Of a DNA stretch of 64,000 nt, positions 36,501-47,592 are shown one piece after another. Each line of letters opens with the position of its first letter. The first letter of the stretch is position 1. Source of the stretch: Caprimulgus europaeus (Eukaryota > Chordata > Aves > Caprimulgiformes > Caprimulgidae); contig OU015539.1 of NCBI GenBank assembly GCA_907165065.1, forward strand, positions 16,398,816 through 16,462,815, read 5' to 3'. The notes below the pieces were generated by a model. That model did no database searches and was not told the origin of the DNA. It worked only from the letters and a program-made list of their open reading frames with translations. The translations under genes and the position numbers were made by a program.

Positions 36501-39500
36501 CAAAGCCCAGGTCAGTGGGCCCTGCAGAAACACACAGCAGCTGGGACTCACTCTTATGACTATTGTCTTTAACTTGCCTGACACACAAATCTCTCTTCAC
36601 AGGCAACAAGAGCTGAGACAGCAAGAGCTGTTATTTTCAGATGTATTTGCTTGATTATAGAAAACTCATTTTTTCTCATTTTTTCCTCTGGAAAGAAAGG
36701 GAACTGAAAGCTACAGAGAAAGAAAATCCCTAGTCCATCACTCCTCTTGGCTAGTTATTGTAAAATCCAGCTTCCAAAATTAAGGAGTGAAAGGTCAAAA
36801 CCTTATTTTTGAACTTCATCAAATCACAATAATTGACTGAGATAAAATATTCAAAATCAAGTCACCATTAACAGCTTCTGTGAGATGTGAGCAAGAGGGG
36901 GTGTGAAAAATCCAGCTGAGCTTGTTTTAAGAGATGATGCTTTGGGGACTATTAAAACTAGTTATTGCTAATCACTCTTCTGCACACAGATAGGAAATGC
37001 CAGGAAAGGAGAACCATGGTGTGGTGGAAGAAATAAGGTTAAAAACTGCAATGTTTTAAGCAACATGGGACATCAAGAAGCAGGATACATTAGCTCAGGC
37101 CTTGATCCTGTGCAGCCTCTCTCCATCCCTCATTTATCCGCTCAGGCAACCTGAAAAACACCTTATGCTGTGAGATGCTCTGCTGAAATCACCAGTGCTT
37201 GTAAAAGTAAGAAGGACAGGACTCATCCCTTGGTTGTAATGAACTAGACTGAGGCAAACTGAAGGTTGCTGTTATTCCACTATCCCAGTGCATTCACTCC
37301 AGAGATGAATTAAAACCTCCTATGTGGAGAAACTGAGCACAGGATGATACTGAATGCTACTATCAAGAGCTGACCCTTGAATAATAAGGCATCTAAATAA
37401 CCTTCTTGGAATATCCATATCCACTTCATGCAGTCAATTTTATCTCCTGGACCCAAATAACTCAGCAACAGTAGGACTGTCGTGTTTCTTTGTTTGGTTT
37501 GAAGTTTTGTCTTTGGTGGTGTAGCACAAGTGTTAGCCAAGTGATTTCCAATAACTGAAAAGATGATTAAGTCTTGAATGGTAAATTTAATCTGTTTTTC
37601 AGTAGAATATAACCATTCTATCCTTAAAACAGAGGAAAAATTCAAACAGAAGATTAATGGTGGAAACAAATGTTTTATTCTACTGGTTGCCAGATCTTAA
37701 TGAATGTAATTAATCCCATGGCATGAGTGAACTTGGCATCTTAAATGAAGATACCAAGGTACCACAAAGAGCTTAGGTCTGAACACCACAAACTCCTGCC
37801 TTTATACCCCACCACAAGGTAACCAAGGGACACTGGCACTGAGGGACCTTTGCAGCAGCAATGACCAAGTTGAACTTAAAAGTAAAAATAATTGTTGTCT
37901 GCAATCAGCAAGATGTTCTCAGAGCCACAGAAATGATTTCCCCTTCCAAAGGCTTTCTCTCCTCTCTTTTCCCAGCCTTACCAGCACTGCTTCATAAACC
38001 CCCAGTTCTCTATTGCGTTTAACCGAAGGAAGCTGCTCCTGCAAAGGTCCAGACCATTACTCCTTTGTTTTCCATTACAAGAAAATGAAACCAAACTGTG
38101 CTCATTCAAGTATGTGGAATGGGAGAGTATAAAATTAATGCAGAAAACACAACACCTCCTGCTCTTTATAGTTGGTGAGGTTCCTGCTGCAGCTCTTTTA
38201 TACTTATTGTTTTTCAAATGAACTCCTCTTCTAAAGTTAGCTTTTTTTTTTTTCTTTTTAAGATGCCCTGAGGCTTCTAAACACCAGTACAAGACAACCC
38301 CTGTCTCCAACCCCATGGACAGAAAATCATCTTGTTTCCCTTAGAGTTTAATAAAAATAAACTTGTTAGGATACACAAATAGGCACAAAATCTAGACACA
38401 CTGCCCGGTAGTGGCGGCAGGCGCTGACATCTTGACTAATATTGCAAAGGCAGTGTTTGGCAGATTTAATCATGGTCCCAGGCTCCAGGGGCAACAGAGG
38501 TGTGAATAAAAGCAGTTGTGGCCATGGTTCATTCCATCAGTTAGGCTGTGGCCGGCTGATACAGATGATCACAACACTTTCTTGACCCCAGCAGAAGGTT
38601 TTCAATATATCATGAAATCCTGCTGCACCATTCTTGCCGAGAGAGCAATTCCAGGGGAAACAGTGACATTAGCTACTCTTAACAGAAGTTTCTCTGATGT
38701 TTCTATCCCTCACTTACCTGATTAACCTGGTATATCCCATTACCTTGTTCTTTGCCAGTATAAAGTACAGAGATGCTACAGCACCCTACAGTTGTTTGAC
38801 CTGAATCAGAGCTGACACAGGAATAGGTGCCACAGCAGAAGCAAAGTCACAATGATTGAGCAGTTCAGCCCCAACCTGCAATCCTGGGAATGCAGGGTTA
38901 ATCTCTCAGGAGGGTACTTCTGGTTTTGCACAGCTTAAAACCTGAAAATATTACTCACCATACACAAAGTTCCTTTGATGTATAGTCTGTTCAAAATGAA
39001 GCATGTCAAGAAAGTTACCTCAGGTATGTGTCAGTGAGGATCTGATCCCACAGTGTCCGGAGACACCAAGAGCAGAGTCTCCAGCGAGCACAGGGATCAA
39101 TCCTGAAGCACACCGGTGTCTGCAGAAAAGTGACAAACCTATCTGGTTGCCAGGAAAAGCCACAATGCTTCAGTGCAGCAGCACAGACATGGAATCAACA
39201 CTTAATGAAATAGAAAAAGTGTTAGACACTACACAAGAGGAACTTTCCATAGGAAGCTGGAGGCCATCCACACATACTCAAAAGGATTTGGATATTATTT
39301 GACCTGTACCCTACAATACCACAAGTTGCTTCTGGCCCATCATTTATGATACATAATACCCAAACATCCTCTCCACTCTGCACAGTGAAATGAAAGTACA
39401 ACACACCCTACTCAAACATTCTCTTTTTTCTAACAGTGTGAGAGCAGAAAAAAAACCCCAGGAAGATAATTAAAAAGTGGTAATGACAAAAAAAAATGTA

Positions 39501-39849
39501 AAAAGCTGTACAGGGCCTGGCTCACAGTGCAGCTGCAAATGTAGCATTACAAGTGAAGAGAGATCAAAAGGAAACGTAATTACGAACAAATAAAACCAAG
39601 CACTGGCCCCACTTGCTACTTGTGGATGAGACAGGATGCTGCTGTACTCACCCTGAGTTACTACTGCTTGTAGATTACTTGAGGGCTGAACCTTTGCAGT
39701 GGCCTTCCAACATGTACCGTTCAGGACATGCAGCACATCAGGAGTAGAGGGAATGAAGAGTTCCTGATGTGTGATGGGGCTTCAGAAAAGCCATGGAGGA
39801 AGGGCACAGCTAAGAGAGATGAATGTGGTCATCACAGACTCAGCTCTGG
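33542..39849. other. Unique non-coding sequence
   Basis: More than 6 kb with no gene, LTR or clear LINE visible. Open frames up to 172 codons (36136-36654) carry no recognisable domain. A weak 3'-LINE-like ending near 35770-35910 was judged too diverged to call. Confidence 0.5.
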
Positions 39850-40334
39850 TGTCTCCCAGGATCTAAAGCTACTGCAGAGGGTCCAGAGGAGGCCACTAAA
39901 TTGGTGAAGGGTTTAGAAGGGAAGGGTATGAGGAGAGGCTGAAGACACTTGGTTTGTTCAGCCTGGAGAAGAGGAGACTGAGAGGAGATCTCCTGGCGGT
40001 CTGGAACTTCCTCCCAAGGGGAAGAGGAGGGGCAGGCGCTGAGCTCTTCTCTCTGGCCACCAACGCCAGGAGCAGAGGCCATGGCAGGAAGATGTGGCAG
40101 GGGAGGGGGAGCTTGGCCATGAGGAAAAGGTTCTTGAGGCAGAGGGTGGTGGAGCACTGGCACAGGCTCCCCAGGGAGGTGCTCATGGCCCCAAGCCTGA
40201 CAAGATTCCAGCAGCATTTGGCCAAGGCCCTCAGGGACATGGTGTGAATGTTGGGATTGTCCTGTGCAGGGACAGAAGGTGGACTGATGATCCTTGTGGG
40301 TCCCTTCCAGCTCACAACACTCAATGGTCTATGA
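39850..40334 (+). mobile_element. CR1 LINE 3' fragment, forward, third subfamily
   Basis: About 485 bp: 'gggtccagaggaggccacta', 'cagcctggagaagaggagac', 'gagaggagatctcctggcgg', then a tail with 'gatccttgtgggtcccttcc', 'agctcacaacactcaatggt' and a final 'ctatg'. The tail resembles the CR1 group ending 'ccttccaactcaggatattctatg' and differs from the others in this window. It has the same one-base loss near 39884 as three other copies. The open frames 39954-40247 and 39896-40324 (minus) lie in this element. Confidence 0.88.
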
Positions 40335-42447
40335 ACCCTACTGGTGGTGCATCAGAGTGTCCCACACTAGCAGCACCAGCACCACAGAACATAAAACATA
40401 GCAGAGCACAGCAGTGGTGAGAAGGCTTCAGCACTGGGCAGAAGGTAACTGCTGCCCAGCTCTACACCACAGCAGTGGCACACCTTCACCCAGCACATGG
40501 AGCCAGAGCTCAGCACGGCTGCCAGCCAGGTACCAGCTCTGCCCTTATGAGCAGACAGACATCTGGTGCCTGACATGGAGCCACTGATCCTAAACACTCT
40601 GGGTTAACTCATTCATCTTTTATTCTCTTCTGCTAAACAGCACCAGCTTCCAAACAAAGCCCCAGCCCAGGTTTGCCAGCTGCCCTGCACCCAAGACACA
40701 CAGGATCTGGCACTCAGGGGACAGACAAGCAGTTTGCAAGTGCTGATACGTGTGGAAACTAAAATTCAGGTTCCAGTGCTTGATCCTGACAGCACCTGCT
40801 TGAGAAGTTTGTATACTGATGCCTTCAAAATCACTGCTGTCCTTCTGACTTTTGCTTGCTCATGCTCCATCCAGCCCTGGAAAAAGGGGTGCTCTTCACA
40901 GTAGTCTCAGAGCCCCTGGATTATTGAAAGGCAGGTGATAATATACAGACCCACTTGTTGCACTCAGCCCACACAAAGGAGCTAGGCTGGATGAGTAAAT
41001 ATGTCTTAAAGTCTTAATCTAATAACTTCAACAGTCACAGAGCAAGATAAGGAAATGCTGACTCGTCTAATCTCACAAATTCCCCAGACCTGACAGGAGA
41101 AAAATGCCCTCCCTGTACAGTTCAGAAGAAAGAGATATGGACTCACAAAACTGAAACTGGCACCTCTTTATTCTGACTCGTGAATTCTCTACACTTGCAC
41201 AATGCCTCTTGTGATGAAAGGCATGAAAACTAAACCACAGAAAACAAATATGTTTGGCGGCAGTCATATGAAGTACTTTATTCCCATTTAACACCAAAAT
41301 GAGGCCCTGGTTTCTCTGGGAAAAGAAATGAGAACTGACACCTTGGTGTCTTCTCCCTTTTGTGTCTCTGCTTCAGCATGAGCAGCAAGATGGAACACGC
41401 AGCCCATAAAGAGTGTTAGGAAACAAGATGAAACACCAGAAAAGTAAGGGAAGACAAACTACAGTTTCCCTTGCAAGAGGATGTAGTATTTCCCCCCTTC
41501 TATTTTTCATTAACAGCAAGTAAATATTGCATGACACTTACAATTCCTCTTCTATGCCAAGTGCCTGAGTGAAATAACAATGATCAGTGTATACATGTAA
41601 CCAAACCCTGATCCCAAAATAAACATCCCTCACACACCGAAACACAAACCTCAGATAAGCTAAAACAATGTTAATAAATGTGTTAAGTGGAAATCCAGCA
41701 GACATGAAGTAAGATGCAATAGGTTGCAGAAAGACTAACAAGAACAAAAACCCCTTCTGAATCATGAAGAGAAACAAGGTGTTGAGAAGCATTGTGTGAT
41801 CTCTGAGGGCATTTTCCCCTGGTGTTGAGCAAAGAGCAATTCTACATTTCACACGACAGTTGTGCTCACTGACAAACCTTCAGGAAACAAATTCCTCTGT
41901 CACTTCCCTTTGTCAAGATTTCTGTGGTTATTGTTTATTGATGACTGTTTCTCCAATTAAGCCAATTTCCAGTACTGAAATCAGTGAAAATCTGCCTATG
42001 TAAGGGCTTGCAGAAGTGTTCAGGCAGCGTGGCAATTGGCAACCTTATTAAAATGTACACAAATAGCCTGGAAAGAATTAATAAAGGTCTAGACCTTCTT
42101 CAAAATAAATCTACTGAAGTATTAACTATTCTCCTTTCTTCCTGGACTGTCTTTAATAACAACATAAAATACTATGTTTCCTATAAAAAATGATGCTTGA
42201 ATTTATTCAGAATACAGATTTTGCATTACATATTATCAGATCAGAAGAGAGTGAAAAGGATTGAGCAGTTAGGACAGCATCACACCCAATTCTCATAACC
42301 AACCAAGGGAAAAAAAAACACATATGCAACACACAGGTAGCTCCCAAAGCAAACTGAAATGACAGCTTAGTGAGCAATTCCCTTTTTGCAGCAGTCCACA
42401 GCTCACAAATGTCTAGCTCCTAAGCGATAATACTGACAAAAGGCCCT

Positions 42448-42473
42448 ACACACACACACACACACACACACAC
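42448..42473 (+). repeat. (CA)n microsatellite, about 13 units
   Basis: A perfect CA dinucleotide run. Confidence 0.97.
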
Positions 42474-42904
42474 TCCTGTGCACAGGAGCATTTGTGAGCA
42501 CTTCCTTGCTCTCCCCTCACTCCTATTTTTTTGGTTGGTTGGTTTTATTCTAAAATTTCCACTGAGTTCCAGTCCCAGAGTCCATGTAGCAGCAGAAATC
42601 GAGCCCACAACCCATGGCACTGTACTGGAAAGCTCCCAGCATCTCCAGGGCTGGATCTCAATGGGAAGAGAAGCCAAAGGAGAAGTATAATGAGTATTAA
42701 TGGCCCATTGCCATTTATAGGCTGTATTAATAATTAAATGCTGGGTGTGTTATTAGCACCTGCTCTACATCCCCACCCACAGGTTCTCTAATCTTTCAAC
42801 ATGAGGGAACTTGTATTTTGAGGTATTTGTTCTTAATGCTTCGGGGCAGAAAACACTAACCTGCCCTGCAGCGCTACAGTCCTTGTTTCTTCAGGGTGGT
42901 GAAG

Positions 42905-42952
42905 TTTTTTGTTCTTCTTTGTTTTCTTTTGTTTTGTTTTGTTTTGTTTTTT
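42905..42952 (+). repeat. (TTTTG)n short tandem repeat
   Basis: T-rich tract with four to five near-perfect TTTTG units preceded by imperfect ones. Confidence 0.9.
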
Positions 42953-43261
42953 AAAGAAGACTCTTTCTGTCTGGCCATATATGCAGGAAAGAGGAGAGCT
43001 CACAGTTCTTGCAAAAAGAAATAAGAGACATGAGCCAACAATGCTGATACAGAAAGGGGAACCAAGCCAAGAGAGACTCGCAGTTCTGACCCTCCAGTGT
43101 AAAACCAGCAACGGGCATTTGACCAGCAAAATTCATTGCTCCAGAGAGATGAAAGTGGTTCAGACCAACGTATTTCGTTACCTTCGAGGCTACTAGTGAC
43201 CACTTCTCAAAGAAGAAAATCACCAGCTTAATGAGGCTCCTCCAGCAATCTTAAAAAGGGG

Positions 43262-43820
43262 GTTATCCATGCTGCACCCAGCTTTGCAGCAGACACTCAG
43301 AGCGCTTTCTGCGCGCCTGACGACGAAGGTGTTTGGCTGTGCGGGGCTCACGACGCAGCAAGAAGCCATCTGCAGCTCGGGAAGACACAGGGCAGAGCCT
43401 GATTTACAATTCTGTGCAGGTTTCCTATCGCCTATCCCCATTCTCCCCTCCCCCTTTGCATCCCCCAGGGAGACCAGTTCCATATTCAAAGCAGCCTGGG
43501 GTCTTCAAGCGGAGAAACGGGCATGATTTGTGCTTGGCATTAAAGGAGGGAAAGAACTCCAGAATTATAGCAGCTGCATCCAGCCCCTGAGACAGCCCCG
43601 CACCGATAAGGGATGCTGAGGGTCACATAATTCATTTCACCTGCAGCAGTAGCATCAGGGGAGGTTAAATATGTCACTCCATCACGGTGAGGCAACGGGT
43701 TGGGGGAAGCCTTCATCACTCATCCTGTCAGCTCGCCACCTCCCTCCGCCTCGCATCGGCAGGGGGAAACGAGGAGGATTTTCCATAAGCATATGAACAA
43801 CACAGTGGGGGACACGATGA
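43262..43820. promoter_or_regulatory. CpG-rich unique island, possible regulatory element
   Basis: About 20 CpG sites in 560 bp against a CpG-poor background, with the densest part at 43302-43379 (around nine CpG in under 80 bp, including gcgcgcc, gacgacgaag and cacgacgcag). Two E-box-like CACCTG sites flank it, near 43639 and 43863. No start codon with a convincing exon, TATA box or splice donor can be supported. It could be an enhancer, an alternative promoter or an untranslated first exon. This is inference from composition. Confidence 0.3.
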
Positions 43821-46800
43821 CCTTATGAGTTTCCCCTTCTAATTTGTGAATTAATTGTCAACACCTGCCCTGCTCTACCAGCTCCCCTCCCTGCCCTCCA
43901 TCTCTCTCCCAGTACAAAGGGCCTGCTCCTGCAATACTAACTCCAGTCTGTAAGCTCCTGGGACCATGTGTGCAAATACCACTGTGGAAAGGTCAGTACT
44001 GCAGGATGAGGTGCCCTGGCCAAACACAACCAAGCATATCTAAACAGCGTAGGGACTTTGTTCCAGGACATGCACCTCTCTCTTCTTTGGCTTTCCCTAG
44101 GGACAAAAGTATTTTTTCTCATTATTTTTATTTTGGGTGAAACATTTTGTTGATTCTCATCAATCTGAGGGCCTGCTCTTTCACACAGCAAATTTTCTAA
44201 GTGGATCTTCTCCACAGTCATGTTTCCACCAAGCCTACTACTGCTCTGCTCTTTGTTGCATTATTTGCCAGCCAGCTGTGAGCACTTCAGGAGAGGACGC
44301 CCATCGTCACATACTGCACAAGTTCATGGATCGTGCACACACGCACCGTAACAGTTTGCCAGTGACAAGGTCTTTGGGAATGCAGTGACCTCACCTCAGG
44401 ATTTTCTCTTGAGAATTCAGCTTTTGAGGCATTTCTGTGACATGTCAGTTGTCTATGATCACTGTGCAACCAATGCAGAAATGGCACCAAACTAAAGAAA
44501 GAGTAAAAGCAGCACCAAAGTTTGCTGGGAAGATGCCATGTTCTAAGCTCTGCCACCACAAAGATCCATTTGATACATGGCACAGCTCATCTTCCTTTAA
44601 AAAAGATAAAGGTGTTTAATTTTGTGTAATTTATTTCATAAATGATAGAGTAAACACAGAAAGACTTTGGTAAGAAAACACAAGCATTTAAATGTTTCAA
44701 TTTCTGGTATAAATAAGTACATAGGAAAGCAACAAATTCCTTGAAAGTCTTTAGAAACTAAGATGGATATTTTAATTTCAAATATATAATTCAAACACAG
44801 CAAAACCAGTGAAGGTCAAATGAAAGAAATGCAAAATTAAATATTATTAACATTCAAAGATTAAAAAACCCCAGTGTGTGTGCAAGTCAAACAGCTTTTT
44901 TCCTTTCTGCCCTATCCTGAACGCACAGAGCTTTCTAAACAAATCAAAATGTTAAGAGAAGTGCTCAAGCAATTTCTGTACCTACAGTTTAAATCTTCCA
45001 GCATTCATGAAAAATGAAGAGGTTGTTCTGTTTCACTCCAGAAGCTACACTCTGAAGGAAAGAGCTCCATTAGCCTCCTGCAGAAATATTCAGCATAAGG
45101 CACTTTTTGATGTCTTGACAAAGATAAAATGCAGTCTCATTTGGTGCTTTTAAATTTAAAAAAAAAGCATATAAATGTTTCAAGAAGTTGTTTTTCATGC
45201 CTTAAGGCTGCATCTCTGACTGGTTCTCACTGCATTTTCTCCCTGGCTGGAGCTGCTACGCTCGGTAGCCGTTAGTCTCTGGCACTCTGTTCTGCTCTGC
45301 CACTGGTGCTGCTCCCAGCACTACAGACACCTGAAGGACAAAGAGAGAGTTCATAAACAAATGCACACTGGGAAAAAGGGTTTTGGCTTCTACCAGCTAC
45401 CTACAGCTCATGTGTGGGTATCTGCACATGGAATGATCCAGCAGCAGCAGGTGAGGGATTGGAAGCATCCTTCACTTCTCAACACACCTCTCGCACTGCC
45501 GCTACAGAGCGGTCGGCAGCCTGGCCCGGATTCCCGGTGCAGGGAGTTTAAACCAGACCCAGGGGCAGACAGAAGGAAGAACAAAACACCTCACTACGTC
45601 ACCCTTCAGGAGCTCTTTCAGCCAAGGGCTGGTCTGCAGCTCTGCCTTATGACACCAGTTTTGCTGACAGTGTCTGTGACTCACAGCTGGGAGCTGTTCA
45701 CTGAGTTCCAGTGGGATTTCCACAAGGCTGATGTGGAACAGGAGCTCACAGCTGGTTCATGGCATACACACCTTCAGAAGGTCCAGACGGGCAAACAACC
45801 CCTTCAGCCATATCATAAAAGTACTTCAGAACATGGGACAAATTCCACTCTCTTTCAGAAAGGCTTCAGTGACCTTCCAGAATCACATGTGGTGACCCAG
45901 GACGCAGCTACAGCTCAGCAGAGTCACTGATCACGAAGTGGCAGTAAATGGCACGAAGGGAAGGGCCATCTCTAAGCCACCTGCTTCAACCCACAGCCTT
46001 GCCCCTGGATTTTATACTGCCAAGGACCCAGCAGCACCACAAGAAGGCTGCAGGTCAACTAGAGTGAATTCCAAGGAGTAGAAAGGAATCATAAGAGATG
46101 GTTAGAAGGTTTTAAATTGCAGCAAGAATGTTTCAGTCCAGGGAAAGTTTTCTAAGAGTGAGATCAGTGAAATACTGTTAAATTCACAGAATCTCCACAT
46201 TTGGGAGGTCTATCAGAACAAGCCAAAGTCTGCCAGAGATGGTGTGGATCAGGCATGGAACAGGTATCTCCTGAGGTTCCTCAGACTTCCTGTGACACCC
46301 CTAACATCTGACCTCTGCAAGGTCTGTGATGGAAAGCAGTTAAAGTGGGACAGGTTGGAAGCTCTGAGCAATGAGTGAATACCACATCCTGGACCTTGAC
46401 TCTCACTTTTGGTGTCTCTCACAAGCACTGAAGTTGCAGACATTTACAATTGCACACATTTACAATTGCACTGCTTTCATTCGGATTCAAATGGAACAGA
46501 ACAAATTGGAAGCAACCAAACCCAGAGCAGCTGGTGAACCACGACCACAGCATACACATGTCAAGGAATCAAGCTTTATTTTTTTAATCCATCAGAAGTC
46601 CTGAACCACTTAATTTCTTGCAGCACAGCATGCACTGCTAGTACTGACCTACAGCCTCAGCTCCACCACAAGGACTGACTTTACTCTCCCCCAAGCACCC
46701 CAAGTGACACCGTTTTCACACTCACAAGTATCCCTTTGACAAAGTGGAAAAATGGCAAAGAAAAACCCCATTATTTGTAACAGCTATGGCTACAGTTTAT

Positions 46801-47306
46801 TCAGGATCCCAGAAGATCACATGCACACCTACATTTCTGAGTATTCTTGAAAATTCCAGGCTAAAACTGTCCAGCAGTAGAAATATCAATCATTTCTGTC
46901 ATTAAGAGGACCTCCCTATCTATGCATGCTGCTATATAAAGGCTGAAAGGACAAATCATTGACTTTAAAAGTTTAGAACTGAATCACAAAACAAATTAAA
47001 AGAGTTGGGTAGAGACTGAGAGGGAAGATGAAAATAAGGATAAGGTTATCTAGATCAGCTAATCACAATCAACTGGATGTTTTATCTTCCACAAGGAGCA
47101 TGAATAAATAAATACCATTAGCAATCCCTCGTCTGCTGCTGAACCCAGCCATCATTAGCAAGCTGATTGCTTCCAGACACTAAAGAGGAATCTGTATTAA
47201 GGATGTCTTCCAGGAGGGGAGGTGATGTCAGGTGGGCAACTGTGTATAAAGGACACTGTGCCACGGGCAGTGAAGGCACAGATAAACACAGAGATGGGGG
47301 GGGAAT
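43821..47306. other. Unique non-coding sequence
   Basis: No gene recognised. The 189-codon open frame at 45361-45930 (plus) has no domain that I know and no supporting signals. An exact 16-bp tandem duplication lies at 46440-46471. Confidence 0.5.
46440..46471 (+). repeat. Exact 2 x 16-bp tandem duplication
   Basis: 'acatttacaattgcac' occurs twice in direct succession with no mismatch, which suggests a recent slippage event. Confidence 0.95.
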
Positions 47307-47592
47307 AGAGGAAAGGGAAGGGGAAAAGGGAAGGGGAAAAGGGAAGGGGAAAAGGGAAGGGGAAAAGGGAAGGGGAAAAGGGAAGGGGAAAAGGGAAGGG
47401 AAGGGGAAAAGGGAAGGGAAGGGGAAAAGGGAAGGGAAGGGGAAAAGGGAAGGGGAAGGGGAAAAGGGAAGGGAAGGGGAAAAGGGAAGGGAAGGGGGAA
47501 AGGGGAGGGGAAAGGGAAGGGGAAAGGGGAGGGGAAAGGGGAAGGGGAAAAGGGAAGGGGAAAGGGGAAGGGGAAAGGGGAAGGGGAAGAGA
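47307..47592 (+). repeat. GA-rich purine array (GGGGAAAAGGGAA)n
   Basis: 286 nt of uninterrupted purine on the plus strand. The early part is built on a 13-bp unit ggggaaaagggaa, the later part mixes 18-bp and shorter variants with changing G and A run lengths. Lys/Gly/Glu open frames on the plus strand (47167-47595) and Pro/Phe/Leu frames on the minus strand are artefacts of the repeat. Confidence 0.98.

Larger units (their letters stand above)
40335..43261. other. Unique non-coding sequence with short simple repeats
   Basis: No gene recognised. Includes a (CA)n microsatellite at 42448-42473 and a (TTTTG)n run at 42905-42952. Confidence 0.5.

Noticed and set aside
46185-46330. Start resembling an antisense CR1 tail ('tcacagaatctccacatttg')
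   Set aside because: The following sequence does not continue as CR1.
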